In this document: positions 31,385 to 38,055 of the stretch, in pieces
Layout: every line of letters begins with the position of its first letter
Position numbering within the stretch: the first letter of the stretch is position 1
Source of the DNA: Bacteroidales bacterium
GTDB lineage: Bacteria > Bacteroidota > Bacteroidia > Bacteroidales > UBA932
Length of the DNA: 44,356 nucleotides
Assembly: GCA_017453565.1 (NCBI GenBank)
Contig: JAFTEQ010000002.1
Coordinates: 1 to 44,356, forward strand
Reading direction: 5' to 3'
Position numbers and translations under genes: made by a program
The notes under the pieces: generated by a model
Told to the model about the DNA's origin: nothing
Seen by the model: only the letters and a program-made list of their open reading frames with translations
Databases searched by the model: none

Positions 31385-31938
31385 AGACCATCCTGGTCAC
31401 CGGCGGTATCGCCAGCGGGAAATCGACGGTTTGTGCGCGCCTGAAGCGTCTTGGCTGGCCGGTGTACGATTCCGACAGCCGGACGAAGGCCCTCTACGAC
31501 AGCGTTCCCGGTCTTCGGGAGCGGGTGGAGCGGGCCATCGGCCGACCCTTCTCCGAGATCGGGATCATCTTTGAAGACGAGCGTGCCCGCGCCGCCCTGG
31601 AGGCGGTGGTCTACCCTGAAGTGCTGCGCGATTTCCTGGCCTGGCGGGAAAGCCTTCCCAAGAGCCTCCCGGCGGTGGTCTTCGAGAGCGCCGTAGCGCT
31701 GGACAAGCCGCAGTTCGACGGCCTTTTCGATGAGGTTTGGCTGGTTACGGCACCGCTCGAGCAGCGTCTGGCGCGCAACCCCAAATCGGCGCAGCGGCTC
31801 GCGGCGCAGCCGGAAATCGATCCAGCCCGCGTACAGCGCATCCTGTGCAACGACCGTTCGCCCCGCACCCTGCAGCGCCGCACCGACGCTCTGGTGCAGG
31901 CTTTTTTACAAGAGAACACAAACAAAGACGAAATATGA
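31381..31938 (+). CDS. coaE: dephospho-CoA kinase
   Basis: CoaE performs the last step of coenzyme A synthesis, phosphorylating the ribose of dephospho-CoA. The 185-residue protein has the P-loop GGIASGKST (8-16), the substrate motif YDSDSRTKALY and the lid ARNPKSAQRLAAQ; the family more often has R.....R in that place. The ATG overlaps the YbbR stop by 4 bases; an upstream frame from 31357 adds only residues inside the YbbR gene. The next gene overlaps its stop by 4 bases. Confidence 0.93.
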   Translation: MKTILVTGGIASGKSTVCARLKRLGWPVYDSDSRTKALYDSVPGLRERVERAIGRPFSEIGIIFEDERARAALEAVVYPEVLRDFLAWRESLPKSLPAVVFESAVALDKPQFDGLFDEVWLVTAPLEQRLARNPKSAQRLAAQPEIDPARVQRILCNDRSPRTLQRRTDALVQAFLQENTNKDEI

Positions 31939-32357
31939 AAACAGATCTGAGCAAAATCCTGGCCGTATCGGGCCAGCACGGACTCTGGCGCTATGTGGCC
32001 CAGGCCCGCGGCGGAGCCATCGCCGAGGCCCTTTCCGACAAGCGGCGCACCGTTTTCGACGGCCGCAACCGCATGACCACGCTTGCCGACATCGCCATCT
32101 ACACCGATGAAGGCGAACTCAAGTTGCGTGAAGTCTTCCTGGCCCTCGAAAAGGCCCTTGTGGGCGCGCCGGTGCCCTCTTCAAAAGCGCCGGAAGCCGA
32201 AATCAAAGCCCTTTTCGACAAGGCCGTTCCCGGCTATGACGCCGAGCGCTTCTACCTCTCGCACATGCGCAAGATCGTAGACTGGTACACGGAACTCGTG
32301 CAGTTCGCCTCGCTCGACTTCACCGAGGAAGAGGAGCCCGCCGGCGAGGATGCCTAG
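31935..32357 (+). CDS. DUF5606 family protein
   Basis: The 140-residue protein matches DUF5606, a Bacteroidota family of unknown function. It opens with KTDLSKILAVSGQHGLWRYVAQARGG, continues with IYTDEGELKLREVFLALEKA and ends in an acidic tail (DFTEEEEPAGEDA). It overlaps the coaE stop and the rimO start, so all three are likely cotranslated. No signal peptide or membrane helix. A ribosome- or nucleotide-linked role could be guessed from the neighbours but has no direct support. Confidence 0.82.
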   Translation: MKTDLSKILAVSGQHGLWRYVAQARGGAIAEALSDKRRTVFDGRNRMTTLADIAIYTDEGELKLREVFLALEKALVGAPVPSSKAPEAEIKALFDKAVPGYDAERFYLSHMRKIVDWYTELVQFASLDFTEEEEPAGEDA

Positions 32358-33660
32358 CGTCCGCGTCATCACGCTGGGCTGCTCCAAAAACACCGTAGAT
32401 ACCCAGCATCTGCTCGCCCGTCTGCCTGCACCCCGCTTCGAGATTCAGAAGGAGGATGCGGAAGGACCGGTCGATTTCCTGCTGGTGAACACCTGCGGTT
32501 TCATTGGCGACGCCAAGGAGGAATCGGTCAACACCATCCTGCAGGCCGCACGGCTCCGCAGGGAAGGCCTTGCCGGACGCCTCATCGTATTCGGCTGCCT
32601 TTCACAGCGTTACGCTTCCGAACTGCCTGGTCTCATCCCCGAGGTGGACGAATGGTTCGGCGCCCGACGGCTCGATCCCGTGGTGCGGGCGCTCGGGGGC
32701 AGTGCCGACCCGGCCCTCCAGACGAAGCGTTTCCGCGGTCCCGACGCACCGCCCTATGCGAGCCTCAAGATCTCGGAAGGCTGCAACCGGCGCTGCGCCT
32801 ACTGCGCCATCCCCGCCATCCGGGGAAGACACCGTTCGGTCCCCATGGAAGATCTGGTTGCCGAGGCGCGGGGACTTGCCGCCGAGGGCGTGAAGGAACT
32901 GCTCATCATTGCCCAGGACACCACCTATTACGGTCTCGACCTCTACGGCCGCCGGGCTCTGGGTGAACTGCTGCAGCGACTTTCGGCGGTGGAGGGGATT
33001 GAATGGCTGCGCATCCACTACAGTTATCCCCAGGATTTCCCGGAAGACGTTCTGGAGCAGATGGCGCACAATCCCAAGGTCTGCCGTTACCTCGACATCC
33101 CGCTGCAGCACGTGGCCGACCCGGTGCTGAAGAAGATGAACCGCCACGTGGACGGCGCTTTCACCCGGGCGCTGGTACGTCGTTTCCGCGAGGAAGTGCC
33201 GGGCGTCGCGCTGCGCACCACCCTCATCGTGGGCCATCCGGGTGAGGGGCCGGAAGAATTCGACGAACTGCTGGATTTTGTGCGGGAAGCCCGTTTCGAG
33301 CGCCTCGGCGCCTTTACCTATTCCGAAGAGGAAGGAACGCCCGGGGCGGCCCGTTATCCCGACGAAATACCGCAGGAAGAGAAGCGCCGCAGGCTTGATA
33401 CCTTAATGCAGATGCAGGCCGATATCTCCCGTTCCTTCAATGAATCCCGGGTTGGGGACCGGGTGCGTGTGCTCTGCGACGGCGTGCTCGACGGCCGCAC
33501 CCTGGTGTGCCGTTCCGAATGGGAGAGTCCCGATGTGGACGGGGAGATCCTGGTGCGCCTGCCCGATGGGACCGACCCCTCCGTCTGGAAGGGACGCTTC
33601 CTCGATGTGCTTGTTACGGAAGCGGGCGACTACGACCTGCAGGCGCGCCTTGCCGAATAG
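32350..33660 (+). CDS. rimO: ribosomal protein uS12 methylthiotransferase RimO
   Basis: RimO is a radical-SAM enzyme that methylthiolates Asp89 of ribosomal protein uS12. The 436-residue protein has an N-terminal UPF0004 domain with cluster cysteines C11, C49 and C83, the radical SAM motif CNRRCAYC (C145, C149, C152) with RGRHRS just after, and a C-terminal TRAM domain (about 370-436). Similarity to MiaB is expected, but CSKNTVD and GRHRS fit RimO. The gene overlaps the DUF5606 end by 8 bases and converges on rnpB. Confidence 0.93.
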   Translation: MPSVRVITLGCSKNTVDTQHLLARLPAPRFEIQKEDAEGPVDFLLVNTCGFIGDAKEESVNTILQAARLRREGLAGRLIVFGCLSQRYASELPGLIPEVDEWFGARRLDPVVRALGGSADPALQTKRFRGPDAPPYASLKISEGCNRRCAYCAIPAIRGRHRSVPMEDLVAEARGLAAEGVKELLIIAQDTTYYGLDLYGRRALGELLQRLSAVEGIEWLRIHYSYPQDFPEDVLEQMAHNPKVCRYLDIPLQHVADPVLKKMNRHVDGAFTRALVRRFREEVPGVALRTTLIVGHPGEGPEEFDELLDFVREARFERLGAFTYSEEEGTPGAARYPDEIPQEEKRRRLDTLMQMQADISRSFNESRVGDRVRVLCDGVLDGRTLVCRSEWESPDVDGEILVRLPDGTDPSVWKGRFLDVLVTEAGDYDLQARLAE

Positions 33661-33667
33661 AAAAGAA

Positions 33668-33978
33668 TAAAAGGCGGGACCGTAAGCCGGTTTCTGTTTT
33701 TAATTCCATCATTTATCTTCGCAACCTACCCCCCGGCATCGGGCGGGCCGCCCTCGTCTGCCGGTATATTTGGTCTTGCAGGCCCCGGTGCCGTACCCCG
33801 GCGGCGTCGCCGTCGCCGGTCGTGAGCTCTTGCCTCGCGTTTTCACCCTTACCCTTGCGGGCGGTCGTTTTCTGTTACGGCTTCCGAAAGATTGCTCCCT
33901 CCTGCGCTTTCCGCAGCGGGGTGCCCTTTCCTGTCCGGACTTTCCTCCCTTGCGGGCGATGGAACGTCCCACCTTTTA
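33668..33978 (-). ncRNA. rnpB: RNase P RNA (bacterial type A)
   Basis: The minus strand carries the universal RNase P RNA motifs: GAGGAAAGTCCGGAC near 33940, ACAGAAA before 33690, and a 3' end in GGCTTACGGTCCC. The outermost helix P1 is a 13-base stem formed by 33668-33680 and 33966-33978 with one wobble. It gives a transcript of about 311 bases, typical for the catalytic RNA that trims tRNA 5' ends. A TATCTTTG box lies just upstream. Coding frames crossing this region on either strand are rejected. Confidence 0.93.
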
Positions 33979-33985
33979 TTCGCGG

Positions 33986-33993
33986 CAAAGATA
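33986..33993 (-). promoter_or_regulatory. rnpB -7 box
   Basis: The minus strand reads TATCTTTG, ending 8 bases before the first base of helix P1 at 33978. It thus fits the expected transcription start of RNase P RNA within a few bases, and calibrates the start-site distance for the other boxes in the window. Confidence 0.75.
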
Positions 33994-33999
33994 CGCTTT

Positions 34000-34031
34000 T
34001 TTGCGAGATGTCGGGAAAATAATTATCTTTG
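34000..34031 (+). promoter_or_regulatory. promoter of the cyclase-polymerase operon
   Basis: TTTG (34000-34003), a 20-base spacer and TATCTTTG (34024-34031) match both consensus boxes. CTCT and then the ATG at 34036 follow at once, so the mRNA should be leaderless or nearly so. The promoter lies back to back with that of rnpB. Confidence 0.75.
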
Positions 34032-34035
34032 CTCT

Positions 34036-34812
34036 ATGCGCCGGATGCTCATCCTCCTCCTCTTCTGCCTGGTCCCGCTGGCGGTCTGCTGCCGCGACGG
34101 GGCGCCCCGCCGTTACGGGGTGGAGGTGGTGCAGTCCTTCCCGCACGAGACCTCCGCCTATACCCAGGGCCTCTTTTTCCACGGGGGCGAACTCTTCGAA
34201 AGCACGGGCCAGTACGGCGAGTCCTCGCTGCGCAAGGTCGAACTGGAGAGCGGCACCGTGCTCCGCCGGCTCAAATTCGGTCGGAAATACTTTGCCGAAG
34301 GGTCCGTGGTGCTGGACGGCAAACTCTATGTGCTCACCTGGACCAACCGCCTGGCCTTCGTCTACGACGCGCAGAGCCTCGACTACCTGCAGGCCTATTC
34401 CTATCCCCGCGAGGGCTGGGGCCTCACCACCGACGGCCGCTCACTCATCGCTTCCGACGGTTCGTCGCGGCTCTATTTCCTCTCGCCCGAATTCCGGCTC
34501 GAAAAGAGCCTGAACGTCACCCTCGACGGGCGGCCCCTGCGCCTGCTGAACGAGCTGGAATGGATTGACGGCCGCATCTGGGCCAATGTCTATACTACCG
34601 ACCTGGTGGTCGTCATCAATCCCGAATCGGGCAAGGTGGAGGCCACCGTAGACTGCAGCGGCCTGCTGCCCCCCTCGCTCCGGACGCCCGAAACCGACGT
34701 ACTCAACGGCATCGCCTACCTGCCCGGCGAAAAGGGAAAGGAGGGGCGCATCTTCCTCACGGGTAAATACTGGCCCCGGCTCTACGAAATCAGGCTGCGC
34801 GCACTGAAATGA
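34036..34812 (+). CDS. secreted glutaminyl-peptide cyclotransferase
   Basis: The 258-residue protein belongs to the plant/bacterial (papaya-type, PF05096) glutaminyl cyclase family, a five-bladed beta-propeller. It turns N-terminal Gln of exported proteins into pyroglutamate. Family segments seen are SFPHETSAYTQGLFF, ESTGQYGESSLR, WGLTTDGRSLIASDGS, LNELEWIDGRIWANVY and LNGIAYLPG. MRRMLILLLFCLVPLAVCC is a signal peptide that may be a lipoprotein signal. In Bacteroidota many signal-peptidase cuts leave Gln, so the enzyme has many targets. It overlaps the polymerase gene by 4 bases. Confidence 0.93.
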   Translation: MRRMLILLLFCLVPLAVCCRDGAPRRYGVEVVQSFPHETSAYTQGLFFHGGELFESTGQYGESSLRKVELESGTVLRRLKFGRKYFAEGSVVLDGKLYVLTWTNRLAFVYDAQSLDYLQAYSYPREGWGLTTDGRSLIASDGSSRLYFLSPEFRLEKSLNVTLDGRPLRLLNELEWIDGRIWANVYTTDLVVVINPESGKVEATVDCSGLLPPSLRTPETDVLNGIAYLPGEKGKEGRIFLTGKYWPRLYEIRLRALK

Positions 34813-36134
34813 AAACCTACCTGGCTATCGACCTCAAGTCGTTCTATGCCTCGGTGGAGTGTGTGGAGCGTGGTCTGGACCCCTTGAAGGCCCGGCTGGT
34901 GGTGGCCGACCCCGAACGGACCGACAAAACCATCTGCCTGGCGGTATCGCCCGCGCTCAAGGCCTACGGCATTCCGGGCCGGCCGCGCCTGTTCGAAGTG
35001 AATGAGAAAGCCCGGCGCCTGGGCATCGACTTCATGGTGGCCCCGCCCCGGATGGCCCGCTACATGGAGGTTAGCGCGCAGGTCTATTCCATTTATCTGC
35101 GCTTTGTTACGCCCGAAGACATCCATGTCTACTCGGTCGACGAGGTGTTCATCGACGCTACTTCGTACCTGGAGCCGCTGGGCCTGAGCGCCCACGATTT
35201 CGCGGCGCGGCTCATGCGCACGGTGCTGGCCGAAACCGGCATCACCTCCACTGCGGGAATCGGCCCCAACCTCTACCTGGCCAAAGTGGCCATGGACATT
35301 GAAGCCAAGCACGCCCAGCCCGACGCGGACGGCGTGCGCATCGCCTCACTCACCGAAGAGAGCTACCGCCGCAAATACTGGACGCACCGGCCCCTCACCG
35401 ATTTCTGGCGTCTGGGACCCGGCATCGCGGCCCGGCTCGAGGCGGCGGGACTGCACACGCTGGGCGATGTGGCCCGCTGTTCGCTGGGGGAAGCCCCGGC
35501 GCTGCATAGCGAGGCCCTGCTCTATAAGCTTTTCGGCGTGGGAGCCGAGCTTGTCATCGATCACGCCTGGGGCTGGGAACCCTGTACGCTCGCCGACATC
35601 AAGGCGTACAAACCCGCCTCGGCCAGTGTGGGCAGCGGACAGGTTCTCCCCACGCCTTACCGCAAGGACCGGGCGCGCGTGGTGGCGACCGAGATGGCCG
35701 ACCAGCTTTCGCTCACCCTGGTGGAGCGGCGGCTGCTCACCGACCGTCTGGTGCTGAACGTCCACTACGACGACCGCCAGCGTAAACCGGTGCACGGAAC
35801 GGCCCGCCTGGGGCGCTGGACCTCATCGTCGCAGCAGATTCGCGATTCGGTCTCGGCCCTCTTCGAACGCATTGTGGACGCGTCCCTGCCGGTACGGCGC
35901 CTCTCCGTGGTGGCGGCCGCCGTGGTACGGGAAGAGGAGCGTCCCGCCGAGCAGGGGAGCCTGTTCGGGGCGGAGGAACAGGAGCGCAGCGACCGCCGCG
36001 AGCGGGCGCAGCAGGAGGCCATCCTGAACATCCGCAGGCGCTTCGGGCGGAACGCCATCCTGCGGGGGATGGATTTCGAAGAAGGCGCCACCACCATGGA
36101 GCGCAACAATCAGATTGGAGGACACAGGCAATGA
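34809..36134 (+). CDS. Y-family DNA polymerase (UvrX/UmuC-like)
   Basis: This 441-residue translesion polymerase has catalytic acids D8 (AIDLKSFYASVE) and D111-E112 (YSVDEVFID), a helix-hairpin region (FWRLGPGIAARLEAAG) and a little-finger domain. Near the C-terminus stands QGSLF (382-386), a sliding-clamp binding motif. The tail ARNAILRG-like (FGRNAILRGMDF) followed by EGATTMERNNQIGGH is typical of the UvrX/YqjW branch known from Gram-positive bacteria and mobile elements, which pair with YolD. A YolD-like gene follows here with a 4-base overlap. This suggests the pair moved together. Confidence 0.9.
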   Translation: MKTYLAIDLKSFYASVECVERGLDPLKARLVVADPERTDKTICLAVSPALKAYGIPGRPRLFEVNEKARRLGIDFMVAPPRMARYMEVSAQVYSIYLRFVTPEDIHVYSVDEVFIDATSYLEPLGLSAHDFAARLMRTVLAETGITSTAGIGPNLYLAKVAMDIEAKHAQPDADGVRIASLTEESYRRKYWTHRPLTDFWRLGPGIAARLEAAGLHTLGDVARCSLGEAPALHSEALLYKLFGVGAELVIDHAWGWEPCTLADIKAYKPASASVGSGQVLPTPYRKDRARVVATEMADQLSLTLVERRLLTDRLVLNVHYDDRQRKPVHGTARLGRWTSSSQQIRDSVSALFERIVDASLPVRRLSVVAAAVVREEERPAEQGSLFGAEEQERSDRRERAQQEAILNIRRRFGRNAILRGMDFEEGATTMERNNQIGGHRQ

Positions 36135-36301
36135 ACAATCCCTACAAAGACATCATCGCGCTCCCGCACCCGGAGCCCCGCCACCATGCGCGCATGTCCA
36201 TGGCGGCCCGGGCGGCGCAGTTCTCGCCCTTCGCAGCCCTGAGCGGCTACGAGGAAATCATCGAGGGAGAAACGCAAACTTACGAAATGGAAAACGAATG
36301 A
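36131..36301 (+). CDS. YolD-like small protein
   Basis: A 56-residue frame (ATG 36131, TGA 36299-36301) encodes DIIALPHPEPRHHARMSM, AARAAQFSPFAALSGYEE and an acidic end. The motifs LPH, R-MS, RAAQF-PFAAL-GY are those of YolD-like proteins, which accompany Y-family polymerases in Firmicutes and are thought to modulate them as UmuD does UmuC. It overlaps the polymerase stop and the msrA start by 4 bases each, so it is translationally coupled. It is short and easily missed, but the motif match and coupling make it convincing. Confidence 0.88.
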   Translation: MNNPYKDIIALPHPEPRHHARMSMAARAAQFSPFAALSGYEEIIEGETQTYEMENE

Positions 36302-37218
36302 GTGTGAAAAGGACCCTTTATCTCGCAGGCGGCTGCTTCTGGGGCGTCGCCCGCTTTTTCTCCGGAGTGGACGGCGTCTCCTCCGTGGTGGCCGGCTATG
36401 CCAACGGCAACGGGGAAAACCCCTCCTACGAAGAGGTCTATACCGACCGCACGGGCTTTGCCGAGACGGTGCAGCTGACCTACGACCCCGAGCGGGTGAG
36501 CCTTCCGCTGCTGCTCCAGCTTTACTTTGCGCTCATCGATCCCACGGCCGTGAACCGGCAGGGGCCCGATGTGGGAACGCGCTACCGCTCGGGCATCTGG
36601 TGGAGCGACGAGGCGTCCGCCCGTGAAGCCGCGCCCGTCCTTTCCGAGATGCAGGCCCGGTACGGCGCCGCCCTTGCGGTAGAGTGGGGGCCGCTCCGGA
36701 ATTTCTATCCAGCTGAGGAATACCACCAGGACTATCTGGAAAAGAACCCCGGCGGCTACTGCCATGTTTCGCTCCGGGCTTTCCGCTACCAAAGATTGAT
36801 CGATGCGGCGCGCCTGCAGTTGGAAGGGGAGTCCGATCCCGTGGCCCGCATGGCCACCCTCTCCTCGCTCATCCATAGGGAGATGGGCTTCTTCTGGGTG
36901 GGCTTCTATCGCGTTGAGGGAGACAGCCTGGTGGTGGGCCCCTATCAAGGCGATCCGGCCTGCCTGCGCATCGCGCGTGGACGAGGCGTGTGCGGCAGCG
37001 CCTGGGCGCAGGACCGCACGCTGGTGGTGCCCGACGTGGAGGCCTTCCCCGGTCACATTGCCTGCAGCAGCAAGTCGCGCTCCGAGATCGTGGTGCCCGT
37101 GCACGATGTCTCCGGGGCCGTGTGCGCCGTGCTTGATATCGACAGTACGGAAAAAGGCGCCTTCACCGAAGAAGACGCCCGTTTCCTGGAGTTGCTGCTT
37201 TCGCTCTTTATTTGGTAA
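36298..37218 (+). CDS. msrA: MsrA fused to free methionine-(R)-sulfoxide reductase
   Basis: The 306-residue protein joins two repair enzymes. Residues 1-165 are MsrA, which reduces the S form of methionine sulfoxide: GGCFWGV with catalytic C13, YHQDYL and GGYC (C155). Residues 165-306 are a GAF-type free methionine-(R)-sulfoxide reductase with WVGFYRV and three candidate cysteines, C222, C232 (GVCG) and C256 (HIAC), plus SEIVVPV and VLDIDS. MsrB is absent here. There is no signal peptide, so it acts in the cytoplasm. It ends the cyclase-polymerase-YolD chain and overlaps the converging hydrolase gene by 11 bases. Confidence 0.92.
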   Translation: MSVKRTLYLAGGCFWGVARFFSGVDGVSSVVAGYANGNGENPSYEEVYTDRTGFAETVQLTYDPERVSLPLLLQLYFALIDPTAVNRQGPDVGTRYRSGIWWSDEASAREAAPVLSEMQARYGAALAVEWGPLRNFYPAEEYHQDYLEKNPGGYCHVSLRAFRYQRLIDAARLQLEGESDPVARMATLSSLIHREMGFFWVGFYRVEGDSLVVGPYQGDPACLRIARGRGVCGSAWAQDRTLVVPDVEAFPGHIACSSKSRSEIVVPVHDVSGAVCAVLDIDSTEKGAFTEEDARFLELLLSLFIW

Positions 37219-38008
37219 GCTCCTGAATCTTTTTCAGGACGATGTGCCAGGCGGGTTTCGCCATGGGAGAATGGCCGTGGCCGCCAATCTCGTAGAGCCA
37301 GACCTGCTTGTTCCCGTTGAGTTTGAGCATGCGGGCCAGATACTGGTTCTCGTCGTAGCGTCCGTAGATCTCCAGTTCCCGGTCGCCGCAGATGAGAAGC
37401 ATGGGCGGGCAGTCGCCGCGTACCCAGTAGAGCGGGGCGTACTCGTCGATGGTGGGCTGCAAGGCGCTCAGCCCCTTTTCTTTGCGCACGTTGAAGTGGG
37501 TGATGGCCTGCCCGCTCAGAGGGGCGTAAAGCATCACCTTGTCGGGGTCGGCCCCGTAACGGGCCAGCCTTTTCTTGTCGAGGGCGAGCATGAGTGAAAG
37601 GTAACCGCCCGCAGAGTGGCCTGAAACGGTGATTTTGGCCGGGTCTCCGCCGTAACGGGCGATGTTCCGGAACACCCAGTCGACGGCCTCGGCCGCATCG
37701 TCGATCACATCGTCGATGCTTACGGTGGGGAGGAACCTGTAGTTGACGGCCACCACCACCAGGTTCTGCTCCTTGAGCGGGGCGGGGATGCCCTTGTTGC
37801 CCCGGGTGAGTCCGCCGCCGTGGAAATAGACGATGACGGGCAGGTCGCGCGCATCTTCAGGGCGGTAGATGTCGAGTTTAAGCCGTTCGCGGCTGTAGGC
37901 GTCGGTCTTGGCGGTGTAGGAGATGTCCTTCTCGGTCCTGTATTCCGCACCGCGTGCGGGCAGCAGGAACAGGCAAAGGAGGCAAAGGCAGAAGAGTCTG
38001 GTTTTCAT
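37208..38008 (-). CDS. secreted alpha/beta hydrolase (esterase)
   Basis: The 266-residue protein has a signal peptide (MKTRLFCLCLLCLFLLPARGA) and an alpha/beta hydrolase of the HSL/BD-FAE type. The oxyanion motif is HGGG (63-66) and the nucleophile elbow GHSAGG (S132); a late acid in CGDREL and a His in GGHGHS complete the triad. It likely cleaves acyl esters in the periplasm. The gene lies 47 bases after the thiamine TonB receptor on the same strand and has a -7 box in the gap. It may also be read from the TPP-controlled transcript. Substrate unknown. Confidence 0.88.
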   Translation of the reverse strand: MKTRLFCLCLLCLFLLPARGAEYRTEKDISYTAKTDAYSRERLKLDIYRPEDARDLPVIVYFHGGGLTRGNKGIPAPLKEQNLVVVAVNYRFLPTVSIDDVIDDAAEAVDWVFRNIARYGGDPAKITVSGHSAGGYLSLMLALDKKRLARYGADPDKVMLYAPLSGQAITHFNVRKEKGLSALQPTIDEYAPLYWVRGDCPPMLLICGDRELEIYGRYDENQYLARMLKLNGNKQVWLYEIGGHGHSPMAKPAWHIVLKKIQELTK

Positions 38009-38031
38009 GTTCCGTGTTATTGGTGCTGCTG

Positions 38032-38039
38032 CAAAGATA
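38032..38039 (-). promoter_or_regulatory. -7 box of the secreted hydrolase
   Basis: The minus strand reads TATCTTTG about 24 bases before the hydrolase start at 38008, in the short gap after the TonB receptor gene. No good -33 box is found, so it may be an additional weak promoter. Confidence 0.5.
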
Positions 38040-38055
38040 GCGATTTCGCGTCAAA

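Noticed and set aside
33709..33972. Coding frames within 33700-33980 on either strand
   Set aside because: The region is RNase P RNA with a 13-base P1 helix and conserved motifs.
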